Assembly (NCBI GenBank): GCA_030612095.1
Contig: JAUWOO010000058.1
Location: forward strand, 1 to 10,322
Length of the DNA: 10,322 nucleotides
Direction: 5' to 3'
DNA from: Thermoplasmatota archaeon
GTDB lineage: Archaea > Thermoplasmatota > E2 > DHVEG-1
The translations under genes were made by a program, and so were the position numbers. This document shows, piece by piece, positions 1-7,001 of this stretch. Every line of letters begins with the position of its first letter. Within the stretch, counting starts at the first letter, position 1. The notes beneath the pieces are model-generated. The model worked only from the letters and a program-made list of their open reading frames with translations. It made no database searches and was not told the origin of the DNA.

Positions 1-1089
1 GTGATCTGAGAGCTCTTCGAATGCATCTATTTCTCGTAACAGATGAGCCCAGCATCGTTGAACAATAAGATATTTCCAGTATGCTTTCCAACCATCAACA
101 ATAATGGGTTTATTCCAATCTTCACCGAGTATCTCATCGGGAACTTTTCCTCCTCGGGATTTCCGGATGACAACCAAAATGTCATTATTGTTAGTACGGA
201 ATATCCATAACCAGTACTTTTCCCCCTTGATTTTAATCCCTGTTTCATCAATATGAACCCATGCAGCATTCCGTATCCGTTCAATGTTTTTTTCATAACT
301 GATCTTACAAGCATCACCTACCCGCAATAAGATATCATGAACTCCTTTTGTACTGATCTCAAAATTATTTTCAAAAAAGAGGAAATCCTGAATCCTCCGA
401 AGAACTCCACGAAGATGAAACTTTAACATAGTGACATGGACAAGCAGAGAAATACCAAAGTTTCCCTTCTGTGGACAATCCGGATGTTTGGAAGTAAACA
501 GAATCGCCTAAAATCCGCTATCCCAATCGGAGCAGAGCTCCGGGGCATTACGCAGATTTTCGAGACGGCGATTCTAACCTTCGATGACCTAAAGACCATC
601 TTCGGTAATAAACCGGAGCAAAGCTCTGGGGTATTGAACCCATGTAGAAATAAACTCATTACCACAATCCATGCATTTCATCTTATGTTGATTGTACTGG
701 TTGATTTCGATCTCTTGCGGACGAAGAAAATCCTCGATAATACATTTCTTCATCTCATCTAGATCTTGAACGTTTCGACTACCGCATCGTTCACATTCAT
801 CAGCGATGACATCGATAGTTTCATCAGGTTCAGGTTTCGGACGAGTGGCTCCTCTATGACCCTTTGGCGCCCCTCGCTTCCCTGCCTTACTAGATTTTTT
901 CGTATCCTGCTTCTTTTTCTTTAGTAACTTCCTTGCTGATGGAGGTGTATGCGCATTCTCATAGTACGTAAGTCTTCTTTGAAGATCTTTGATTCGCTCT
1001 TTCAATAGCTGATTTTCCTCTTCAAGACCTTGAATTTTGCTTTTCAGTTTTTTTATAAAACGTATAATCTTCTTAGGCCAACTCAGCAT
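1..1089 (-). pseudogene. IS66-family transposase, interrupted and cut by window edge
   Basis: This is a DDE transposase of the IS66 type that would cut and join the ends of its own element. The intact N-terminal 166 codons (1089 down to 592) show a lysine- and glutamate-rich helical segment (about residues 10-45), the AHTPPSARK linker, a basic stretch with GAPKGHRG, and a zinc ribbon with CxxC at 99-102 and 139-142, as in IS66 proteins. Three in-frame TAG codons then follow (589-591, 574-576, 508-510). The same frame resumes with a DDE-like core: the HIDETG motif places the first catalytic Asp at 247-249, IIVDGW places the second at 94-96, and RCWAHLLRE follows. The catalytic Glu would lie beyond the window. 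The stops fall in a foldback-rich stretch that looks inserted. Family assignment is firm; loss of function is inferred. Confidence 0.85.
501..640. repeat. Tandem palindromic (foldback) insert inside the transposase
   Basis: Two adjacent imperfect hairpins are visible. In the first, GAATCGCC (501-508) pairs with GGCGATTC (567-574). Inside it, AAAATCCGC pairs with GCAGATTTT with one mismatch, and an inner GGAGC-AGA-GCTCC hairpin lies at 529-541. In the second, GGTAATA near 605 pairs with TATT..ACC near 639 around a GAGC-AAA-GCTC hairpin. The 20-nt tips at 525-544 and 611-630 match at 17 of 20 positions by hand count, so the two hairpins look like related copies. This stretch contains all three in-frame TAG codons of the transposase. 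It resembles a short palindromic repeat family (REP/MITE-like), but I do not recognise a named one. Confidence 0.55.
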
Positions 1090-1124
1090 CCCATCAAACC
1101 AACAACTGTAATAGAAAAACTAAT

Positions 1125-1161
1125 TGATTGATTTTTCGGTTTTTAGAAAAAAAATCAATCA
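1125..1161. repeat. 12-bp inverted repeat at the likely IS end
   Basis: TGATTGATTTTT at 1125-1136 is repeated in perfect inverted form as AAAAATCAATCA at 1150-1161, with a 13-nt spacer. It lies upstream of the transposase start and exactly where the neighbouring minus-strand gene ends abruptly, so it is probably the subterminal or terminal part of the insertion sequence. A transcription terminator hairpin is an alternative reading. Confidence 0.5.
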
Positions 1162-1530
1162 GCTAAACAAATACTTGAATTGAAATGTTGTCTTAGGGGA
1201 AAATGTAGTTATGCCCAATCGGTCTTGGTTTATTTTGACTTTGTTCAACAGTAAATTATCGTGCATTTTTAATCCATCAAAATACCATGCAGTTACTCCT
1301 CCAACTAGCGAGCAGTCTTCTTTGAGTGGGTTTTTTGTACCTATTTTCATACCATTACATTTTATATTGGCATCATTTTTTGCCGACCAAAGAATTGTCA
1401 TTTGCCTTGGTTTTTTTGGATTTTTGGGGTTTTCGAAGCAAAACAACCAAAACCACCATATCCAATTGTTCCATCCAAATGAAAGGTTCTTCATATCGAA
1501 TATTTTTTGAATAGTACTATCGCCACTCAT
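1159..1530 (-). pseudogene. Unrecognised gene truncated by the insertion sequence
   Basis: A 123-codon frame starts at the ATG at 1528-1530. It is preceded by the archaeal ribosome binding core GAAGGTGAT, 7 nt upstream, which favours this start over the GTG 12 nt earlier. The protein has an aromatic, tryptophan-rich stretch (WNNWIWWFWLF, about residues 20-30), then an FENPKNPKKPRQM segment and an AWYFDGLKMHDN segment. It stops just inside the presumed end of the insertion sequence, so it is most likely the N-terminal part of a longer protein. The alternating polar/aromatic pattern with WYFDG loosely recalls lipocalin-like AttH/CrtC proteins, which is a weak guess. I cannot assign a function. 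The 49-codon ORF upstream overlaps its first codons. Confidence 0.55.
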
Positions 1531-1666
1531 AAAAATAATCACCTTCTAATCGATCTTGATATACATATTTGCCCTTCGATATCTCTGCTACTTTGTCTGT
1601 CACTGTAATCTTATCACGAAAGGGTAAACCAATTACCTGTACTGTACCACCTCTTTGTTCTTTCAT
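1517..1666 (-). CDS. Small 49-residue hypothetical protein
   Basis: A short frame begins with ATG at 1664-1666 and ends with TAG at 1517-1519, overlapping the start of the next minus-strand frame (1530) by 14 nt, as in translationally coupled gene pairs. The peptide starts MKEQRGGTVQVIGLPF and ends GDYFYEWR. It looks like beta-strand material rather than a membrane peptide. It lies 40 nt downstream of the sulfotransferase stop and could be the end of the same transcript; a TATA-like TATAAAA (minus strand, 1685-1691) also precedes it, somewhat close to the ATG. It may instead be a remnant of a larger gene, with the downstream truncated frame as its frameshifted continuation. Function unknown. 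Confidence 0.4.
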   Translation of the reverse strand: MKEQRGGTVQVIGLPFRDKITVTDKVAEISKGKYVYQDRLEGDYFYEWR

Positions 1667-1706
1667 TTTTTTCTAAACTATCAATTTTATAACCAGCCAA
1701 ATCTAC

Positions 1707-2816
1707 TTAGCTTTCATATCCAAATTCTTTAAAGGCAAAACCCCATTTTTTGTATACTTTTTCCCTCAATTCTTCATTAACTTCATATCTATGTATTTTT
1801 ACATTTGCTTGAGATACTATGTATTCGCTAAAAGCTTTTTCTGATTCTTTGAACCCATCAAGATGTAATTCTGTATAAATTCTTTTTAACTCTTTTAGAG
1901 GGTGTTGAATAAAATCTTCGTATCTTACTTCCACAAGATTTCCTTCTGGAATACATTCCCTTTCTTTGAAATATTTCTCGAACATCTTGATATATAAATC
2001 CATCATTAATTTTTCTACATCCTCAATCTTTGGAGGTTTTTGTACGCAAAAAAGTGGCGCGATAATCATCAAAAATCTCATCATGGATTGATATATGTGG
2101 TACGGGTTTCTGTATATGTGAATGAATTTAGCATCTGGAAACATTTCAAGAAGTAACTTTATCCTAGCTGTATTTACAGGATTTTTTAATACAAGTCGTT
2201 TGCCATCTCTACAAAGGGTTACCTTCTTCAAAAGATAGAGATATACTTCTTTCCATTCCTCTATCACTTTTTTAGGCACATCCCCCATACACACAAATCT
2301 ATTGTAGAATTCGCTATCTCTCGGCAAGCATGGTCCATGATAACAAGAATAAGGGGAAAAGGCAGCAACTGCATATTCGTCTTCCTGAGGTAAATCTACT
2401 TCCATAACTACGTCATCCATGGGCCTCTTTTTTGGAATGCTGGTGGCAACAACTGGCTTGAATAATTTTTTGCCAACCAAAAAAACGCCTGGGAGATAGG
2501 CTTGGAATGTTGAAAAATATCCCAGGTTTTTATCCAGAAATAAAACATTATGAAGATACGTGGTGCCGCTTCTCCAGTGCCCAAGAATGAAAATAGGATC
2601 ATATTTTATTTCTGTGTTTCTGATTATTTTATCAAATTTTATTCGCTCTGCAATACGAAAAGGAGCCATAGTGCAGCTCAAAGTGGTCGAATAAAGCAGT
2701 CTTGGTATGTATCTACAGTCAACCATAAATCTAGCCTGTGCGAGGAGATAAAATATGTTTGTAAGATTATAGCCAGCAAGAGGCGTTTTGGTCAATACGA
2801 AAGTGTTCTCTTTCAT
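1707..2816 (-). CDS. Sulfotransferase-family protein (PAPS-dependent type)
   Basis: A 369-residue protein with the two nucleotide-binding signatures of sulfotransferases. The 5'-phosphosulfate loop GHWRSGTT is at residues 79-86. The 3'-phosphate site is in FIHIYRNPYHIYQS, with Arg236 and Ser244 eight residues apart as the family requires, preceded by LKNP at 210-213. EVRYEDF follows near the C-terminus. Such enzymes move a sulfuryl group from PAPS to a hydroxyl or amine of a lipid, sugar or other small molecule; the acceptor cannot be read from the sequence. I chose ATG at 2814-2816 over the upstream GTG at 2828, because a TATA-like box (minus-strand TATAAATA, 2841-2848) lies about 29 nt upstream, as for leaderless archaeal mRNAs. 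It is divergent from a second, dissimilar sulfotransferase. Close neighbours (UbiA, glycosyltransferase) make a lipid or glycolipid acceptor plausible. Confidence 0.85.
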   Translation of the reverse strand: MKENTFVLTKTPLAGYNLTNIFYLLAQARFMVDCRYIPRLLYSTTLSCTMAPFRIAERIKFDKIIRNTEIKYDPIFILGHWRSGTTYLHNVLFLDKNLGYFSTFQAYLPGVFLVGKKLFKPVVATSIPKKRPMDDVVMEVDLPQEDEYAVAAFSPYSCYHGPCLPRDSEFYNRFVCMGDVPKKVIEEWKEVYLYLLKKVTLCRDGKRLVLKNPVNTARIKLLLEMFPDAKFIHIYRNPYHIYQSMMRFLMIIAPLFCVQKPPKIEDVEKLMMDLYIKMFEKYFKERECIPEGNLVEVRYEDFIQHPLKELKRIYTELHLDGFKESEKAFSEYIVSQANVKIHRYEVNEELREKVYKKWGFAFKEFGYES

Positions 2817-2833
2817 TTTACCACACACTTACT

Positions 2834-3964
2834 ATGAGAATATTTATACATACATATGAATTATCCTTGACATATATGAATATAAAGGTTGAACATAAAG
2901 AGTTGTCGTACCAGAGAACATCTAGATATGATAATACCAGGATATTCCAGAGAAACTTTTTAAAAAATCTCACGTCTTGTTCAATAGAAAAGGATTTAGA
3001 TCGGCAATATCTAGAAAAACTAGGAAATGTCTCCCTGCAGCCTATTTTCATACTAGGTTTGCACAGATCAGGAACAAGCATTTTATACAAAACCTTAGGT
3101 TTAACCGGATGCTTCAACTTAGTAACAGCATACCATATAATCAAATATTCAGAGCTTCTATATAATCGCATAAACAGCAAAGAGGAGAAATCTAAAGAAG
3201 AATTGACAAATTTCTTTAAGACTCAGTCTCAAGCAGATCGAGGTATCGACCGGCTAGAAATAACCCCTAACTTCCCAGAGGAATACGGATTTATTTTGAC
3301 GCATAGAAACTACCCCAAAAAATTGACATCCAGAAATCTACCAATATTTATAGAACTATGTAAAAAAATTCAGTTTATAACAGATCAAAACAAACCCATA
3401 TTATTGAAGAATCCTCTTGATTTCCCGAATTTTATGTACATCAAAAAAGTTTTTCCAAATGCTAAATTCATATTCATACATAGAAATCCAATTTATGTAA
3501 CAAACTCCTTCATCAGAGCAATGCAAATGTTATTCAAAAATAAGAACCCCTATACAACACTGCTATCACAAACTTATGAAAAAATCTTTGGTAACCCCCT
3601 CCTGCTTTATGCAAGCAGGATTTATTACTCACCAGACCTCCCCATAGGACTTACTCAGATAATTCACACATCTGTGAGGAACACAAGCTACTTCTTAAAA
3701 AACATTAACTCACTTCCAAAACAAGACTATGTTAATATAAGATATGAAGACCTCTGTAAAGAACCGGAAACCAACATATCAAAAATCATGGGCTTTCTAA
3801 AGCTTAAGACAAAATCTGAGGTGGATTACAATAATCTAATAAAACCAAGAAAACTGGAGTTAAATAAAGAAGTAGAAAGAATGCAAGATTATATTTACAA
3901 AAAGATGAAACCATATTTTTCTTACTGCGGATATACATCCAACGACTCACAAGTAACAATTTAA
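2834..3964 (+). CDS. Second sulfotransferase-family protein
   Basis: Up to 376 residues. The 5'-phosphosulfate loop is GLHRSGTS (75-82, counted from the ATG at 2834). LKNP is at 191-194, and the 3'-phosphate site FIFIHRNPIYVTNS has Arg217 and Ser225 with the canonical spacing. VNIRYEDL follows near the C-terminus. It is clearly a PAPS sulfotransferase-fold enzyme but differs strongly from the divergent one next door, so the two probably act on different acceptors or in sequence. Two starts are possible: ATG 2834 (only 17 nt from the opposite gene's ATG) or ATG 2876. A decayed paralogue at 6458 shares the peptide encoded from the 2834 start, which favours 2834; the TATA-like box at 2839-2848 favours 2876. 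UbiA starts 52 nt after the stop but has its own TATA box. Confidence 0.85.
   Translation: MRIFIHTYELSLTYMNIKVEHKELSYQRTSRYDNTRIFQRNFLKNLTSCSIEKDLDRQYLEKLGNVSLQPIFILGLHRSGTSILYKTLGLTGCFNLVTAYHIIKYSELLYNRINSKEEKSKEELTNFFKTQSQADRGIDRLEITPNFPEEYGFILTHRNYPKKLTSRNLPIFIELCKKIQFITDQNKPILLKNPLDFPNFMYIKKVFPNAKFIFIHRNPIYVTNSFIRAMQMLFKNKNPYTTLLSQTYEKIFGNPLLLYASRIYYSPDLPIGLTQIIHTSVRNTSYFLKNINSLPKQDYVNIRYEDLCKEPETNISKIMGFLKLKTKSEVDYNNLIKPRKLELNKEVERMQDYIYKKMKPYFSYCGYTSNDSQVTI
2839..2848. promoter_or_regulatory. AT-rich TATA-like box between divergent sulfotransferases
   Basis: The segment AATATTTATA reads TATAAATATT on the minus strand, about 29 nt upstream of the minus-strand ATG at 2816. On the plus strand, TATTTATA lies about 31 nt upstream of the in-frame plus-strand ATG at 2876. 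One nearly symmetrical box could therefore serve both directions with leaderless or very short leaders. It lies inside the plus-strand frame if that gene starts at 2834, so which start is used matters. Positional evidence only. Confidence 0.4.
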
Positions 3965-3982
3965 TAGCAAATTTACACGCAA

Positions 3983-3990
3983 TTTATATA
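3983..3990 (+). promoter_or_regulatory. TATA box of the UbiA gene
   Basis: TTTATATA is centred about 30 nt upstream of the ATG at 4017. This would place the transcription start within a few nucleotides of the start codon, as in leaderless archaeal mRNAs. No Shine-Dalgarno core precedes that ATG, which agrees with leaderless translation. Confidence 0.55.
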
Positions 3991-4016
3991 ATCCTGTAAG
4001 ACATTTTGCAAAAAAC

Positions 4017-5027
4017 ATGAGAGAAAAAACAAGGGGTTACATACAACTGATGCGACCTTATGCAGCCTATCTCGTACCAAGTATGGTAATACTTGGAGCA
4101 ATTTGCAACAATGAATTCGACCCTTTTCGTCTGCTATTATTATTCATAATCGGCATATTTATACATATTGTTTTAATGGTTCAAAATGACTACTTTGACA
4201 TCGAAATCGACAAACAATCAAAATATGTGTCAAAAAGACCCCTTGTAACCGGAGTTATCTCAGCGAAAAATGCACTTGTCCTTTGGATATTCTTTTTTTT
4301 GCTATCAATAGGCCTTACAATTATATTCTTCCCAACAATTTTATCACTTGCTTCTCTTCTGTTTATACTCTTGCTTACTACCTTATATAATAGGTATAGC
4401 AAGAATATACCTGGGATGGAATATGTGTTAGGTGCTGCTGCCTTTGCCTGCGGCATGTTTGGAGCACTCACAGTTTCAGATGCCGTAGCACCTCTTGTTA
4501 TTGTCATTTCATTTCTTGCTTTAATCAAATATGTATTCAATGTTGGCATTTCAGCAAATATAAAGGATCTCAAGTACGATAGGCAATTTGGTCTAAAAAC
4601 AACTCCAATGTTATTTGGAGTAAAGATGGATGAGAATGACTTTTACATTCCAAAAAAATTCATTCTTTACGCCTTTTGCATTAAACTAGCATACATAAGC
4701 ATTGCACTAATTCCATTCATGCTAGGGGACGTTTCCTTTTTTGTATACGGCATTCCTATCCCTGGTATCCTATTCGCTTTATGTTCCATAGGCATTCTAT
4801 ACACCATCTATATGATTCTCTCGACTTCTGTATCGCAGAGGGATAAAATGATTTCTTATGCTGGTGCGCACGAGCTTCTTTCATATTTTCTTATGCCTAT
4901 ACTTTTAATGGCATTTTTGATAGAGAATCTCAATATGTTTGTTTTCCTGCTATTCATCTTTGGTCCACCTATTTGGACAGTATTTTCTTTGAAAGTTTTT
5001 TTTGAAAAAGAAAAACCAAATGAATAA
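4017..5027 (+). CDS. UbiA-family membrane prenyltransferase
   Basis: A 336-residue integral membrane protein with around eight or nine hydrophobic segments. It carries both aspartate-rich motifs of the UbiA superfamily: NDYFDIEID at residues 57-65 and DLKYD at 184-188, which bind the magnesium-diphosphate of the prenyl donor. LYNRYSKN follows the fourth hydrophobic stretch, as in many members. The family transfers a polyprenyl chain to an aromatic ring, a quinone precursor or, in archaea, geranylgeranylglyceryl phosphate (DGGGP synthase). Carotenoid elongases of the LyeJ type also belong here. Length exceeds the roughly 280-300 residues usual for these enzymes, and the C-terminus ends in a charged tail. 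Because of the neighbouring sulfotransferases, glycosyltransferase and tes, an isoprenoid-lipid or pigment role is likely, but the acceptor is not determined. It has its own promoter and converges on the glycosyltransferase gene. Confidence 0.88.
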   Translation: MREKTRGYIQLMRPYAAYLVPSMVILGAICNNEFDPFRLLLLFIIGIFIHIVLMVQNDYFDIEIDKQSKYVSKRPLVTGVISAKNALVLWIFFFLLSIGLTIIFFPTILSLASLLFILLLTTLYNRYSKNIPGMEYVLGAAAFACGMFGALTVSDAVAPLVIVISFLALIKYVFNVGISANIKDLKYDRQFGLKTTPMLFGVKMDENDFYIPKKFILYAFCIKLAYISIALIPFMLGDVSFFVYGIPIPGILFALCSIGILYTIYMILSTSVSQRDKMISYAGAHELLSYFLMPILLMAFLIENLNMFVFLLFIFGPPIWTVFSLKVFFEKEKPNE

Positions 5028-5141
5028 AGCTTGCTATTTATGAAGTTCCTGTTTGTAAATGGAGACATTCAAGTAAGTCTCTGAAAGGAGTTGAGAAATC
5101 ATCATAAAAGCCATGCCAGTGATTCAACTAGAAAATGCTAC

Positions 5142-6272
5142 CTAATGAAGCATATATGTATTTCCTTTCCATTCGATTTCTCTTTTGAAAAGAGAGAAAA
5201 ACAGGTTATAGGCTATCAGAAAAGGTGCAAAAGGGCTTATTCCCACGAAGGCAAACAGTGAGCCAAATTTTTCTTTTGGATAAACCATCACATCTCTAAA
5301 AGTAACAAATTGTTGCCATCCCTTAATCATGTCTAGAAAAATTGGAGATATCAGCAATAACCCAGGTATCACGAATCCAGTTATCAAAAGAATAATTCCC
5401 AGAATATTTAGAAGCTTGAAGCCCACTGCACCAAAGAAAGACATCCTCCATAATGAAGGGTAGTACCATTTCATCCAGACATTCTGTCTTGTACCCCAAC
5501 CTATGATCTCATTAAGATTTCTATCTTCATAGCATTCGACAATACACTGAGGCACAAATTTTATTTTATATCCCTTCTCTTTCACAACCCTAGTCAAAAC
5601 CAGGTCATCAGAAAGGCTTTTTTTCCATTTATTTTCTATGTCCAGTTTATCAAATAACTCTTTTCTTATAGCCGTTGACCCACCCCACGCAAAATTGAGT
5701 TTATCAAGGAATAACGGGGAAGCAGTACATGCATTCCAGCTAGATAATAACAGAGACCATAAGTTATGCGAAAAGTACCATCTGTATCCCGTGGTACTAC
5801 CAATTTTCTTTTCATTCAGAGGAGCCACCAGAAATCGAATCCAATCCTCGTGCGGTCTAACGTCTGAATCGGCAAAAACATAAACATCCACATTGCCCGC
5901 TACTCCTATACCCTTGATTAAGGCAGATATTTTACCACTGCACCCCTTTAGTTTATCAGAGACCACTAATTGTAACTTAGGGTTTTTACCAACAACCCTC
6001 TTGATCGTCTTATACGAAGGATCTCTGGTGGAATCAATTATAAAAACTACTTTGTAATCACCATAATTTTGATTGCATATGGCTTCGATGTTCCCTCTGA
6101 ATCTCCGATCCATTCCTTTGCATGGTACTATAACAGAAACCTTGGGAGAATAAGAGCCTGAAGATATTTTTTTGTATTTCTGTCTAAGCCGTATCCATGA
6201 AACAATGGATAAGATGCCTCCCCCAAAAGAGAGTATTCCTAGTATCCAAAAAATAGTGACAATTGATATCAT
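5142..6272 (-). CDS. Membrane glycosyltransferase, GT2/GT21 (ceramide glucosyltransferase-like)
   Basis: A 376-residue protein with one N-terminal membrane segment (about 3-25), a cytoplasmic GT-A domain and two or three C-terminal membrane segments (about 280-315 and 338-362). It has the VSVIVPCKG start of family 2, the metal and sugar-nucleotide DxD as ADSD (135-137), a GGSTAIRKE acceptor-side motif (197-205) and the catalytic-base region SDD (221-223). The usual QxxRW is altered to TRQNVWMKW (261-269). This architecture matches enzymes that glycosylate a membrane lipid (ceramide glucosyltransferase, HpnI) from a nucleotide sugar. ATG at 6270-6272 is preferred over the TTG four codons upstream, because GGAG lies 6 nt before it. 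A 45-codon ORF ends 30 nt upstream. Beside sulfotransferases it may make a glycolipid that is then sulfated (inference). Confidence 0.82.
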   Translation of the reverse strand: MISIVTIFWILGILSFGGGILSIVSWIRLRQKYKKISSGSYSPKVSVIVPCKGMDRRFRGNIEAICNQNYGDYKVVFIIDSTRDPSYKTIKRVVGKNPKLQLVVSDKLKGCSGKISALIKGIGVAGNVDVYVFADSDVRPHEDWIRFLVAPLNEKKIGSTTGYRWYFSHNLWSLLLSSWNACTASPLFLDKLNFAWGGSTAIRKELFDKLDIENKWKKSLSDDLVLTRVVKEKGYKIKFVPQCIVECYEDRNLNEIIGWGTRQNVWMKWYYPSLWRMSFFGAVGFKLLNILGIILLITGFVIPGLLLISPIFLDMIKGWQQFVTFRDVMVYPKEKFGSLFAFVGISPFAPFLIAYNLFFSLFKREIEWKGNTYMLH

Positions 6273-6302
6273 GTTTTTCTCCAAATTAAACAGTTTATTC
6301 TA

Positions 6303-6440
6303 TTATGTTGGCTGGTCCGTCATCGGGTTTATGCTCCTTACAATATTTCTCCCAGGCAAACCTAAAATCAAAGCTAATAGTGGATAAAAATATCCTGTGC
6401 AAGTTGTAGCTTTAGGCATAATCTGAGATGAGGCTTTCAT
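6303..6440 (-). CDS. Possible 45-residue peptide ahead of the glycosyltransferase
   Basis: ATG at 6438-6440, TAA at 6303-6305; the glycosyltransferase start codon follows 30 nt later on the same strand. The peptide has one hydrophobic run (YFYPLLALILGLPG) and a polar tail. Its upstream region matches that of the minus-strand sulfotransferase: same ATG-to-ATG distance (18 nt) to a divergent plus-strand frame. Its first residues, MKASSQIMPK, vaguely parallel MKENTFVLTK of that protein. It may therefore be the broken start of another sulfotransferase copy rather than a functional gene. No Shine-Dalgarno core is visible. Confidence 0.3.
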   Translation of the reverse strand: MKASSQIMPKATTCTGYFYPLLALILGLPGRNIVRSINPMTDQPT

Positions 6441-6457
6441 TTTATCATATTTTTACT

Positions 6458-6704
6458 ATGAAGATAGTTATGCATATCTATGAAATATTTCTTACATATA
6501 TATTAAGGAGGGACTATAAAGATTTTTTCATATCCGAAAAAATTCGGGACAGACAAAATCAAGATATTTCAGAGGGGGTTTTTTAAAGTCTCTAAAATTA
6601 ATAGTTATTCCAAAATCCAGATGGATATGTATGAAACTTCCCGCTCAGATAAAAACGTTACTTTTCCCGTTTGTTGTAATAATATAGATTATTGCAAACG
6701 TTAA
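6458..6704 (+). pseudogene. Decayed sulfotransferase N-terminus (paralogue of the 2834 gene)
   Basis: The DNA at 6434-6501 matches 2810-2877 at 52 of 68 positions without gaps (hand count), covering the region around the ATG of the plus-strand sulfotransferase. From the ATG at 6458 the frame reads MKIVMHIYEIFLTYI against MRIFIHTYELSLTYM. Further on, another frame (from 6516) reads FSYPKKFGTDKIKIFQRGFF against LSYQRTSRYDNTRIFQRNFL. The intact copy has these two blocks in a single frame, 71 nt apart between landmarks; here the distance is 69 nt, so a 2-nt loss has broken the frame. Similarity fades near 6680, before the P-loop, and a TAA occurs at 6702. The rest of the gene is missing. Confidence 0.55.
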
Positions 6705-6809
6705 GCTGATCCAGATTGTTAGTACAAGGATACTCAAAGGTATAATGATCTCAAATGTCAACATGTCGTACATTACTGAAAATTATACGGAGAAATCGAA
6801 GGGATTTAA

Positions 6810-7001
6810 ACCCTCAAAGTTACATTAAAGAAAGACACCATAAGGCGGATAGATGAAATGGAAAACGCTGAAGAGTTTCCGGCAAATCCCTCTCGGCTGT
6901 GTGGTTGGTGTAGGTTTAAACCCATATGCAAGCGAGGCGGCATCCATGTAAAACTGATAAAAATCTATATGGAAGGTAAATTCAATGAATGTTTAACATG
7001 A
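6810..7001 (+). pseudogene. C-terminal fragment of a PD-(D/E)XK (RecB/Cas4-like) nuclease
   Basis: An open frame ending with TGA at 6999-7001 encodes RRIDEMENAEEFPANPSRL followed by CGWCRFKPICKRG. The pattern FPxNPSxLCxWCxFxxxC is the C-terminal iron-sulfur-type cysteine tail of PD-(D/E)XK exonucleases related to RecB and Cas4. A TAA at 6807-6809 closes the frame upstream, and no catalytic domain is found before it, so only the tail remains. Another frame just upstream (about 6757-6828, ending TEKSKGFKPSKLH) may be a frameshifted continuation. No CRISPR repeats or other cas genes are seen, so a general repair nuclease or mobile-element origin is as likely as a CRISPR one. Confidence 0.55.

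Larger units (their letters stand above)
1..1162 (-). mobile_element. Degraded IS66-type insertion sequence, right-hand end only
   Basis: The region holds an IS66-type transposase reading frame on the minus strand, continuing past the left edge of the window. The upstream end is placed near position 1162. A perfect 12-bp inverted repeat (1125-1136 with 1150-1161) sits there, and an unrelated minus-strand gene loses its reading frame at the same point. The other end of the element and any target-site duplication lie outside the window, so the boundary is inferred. The element is probably dead because its transposase carries stop codons. Confidence 0.6.

Noticed and set aside
508..591. Three in-frame TAG codons in the transposase as pyrrolysine positions
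   Set aside because: They cluster in a palindromic stretch that looks extra compared with IS66 proteins, and no pyrrolysine genes are in view. Insertion and decay explain them better.
1211..1510. Plus-strand open frame opposite the truncated gene
   Set aside because: It has no ribosome binding site. The minus-strand frame has a GGTGAT site and a more protein-like composition, so the plus frame is a shadow.
2818..3180. Minus-strand open frame across the start of the second sulfotransferase
   Set aside because: It lies antisense to a clear sulfotransferase and shows no recognisable motif.
5061..5082. Short hairpin (GAGAC...GTCTC) between the convergent UbiA and glycosyltransferase genes as a terminator
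   Set aside because: The stem is only 5 bp with a 10-nt loop and no T-run, too weak to call.
6810..7001. Cas4 gene fragment as evidence of a CRISPR locus
   Set aside because: No direct repeats or other cas genes are visible, and the cysteine tail is shared by many non-CRISPR PD-(D/E)XK nucleases.
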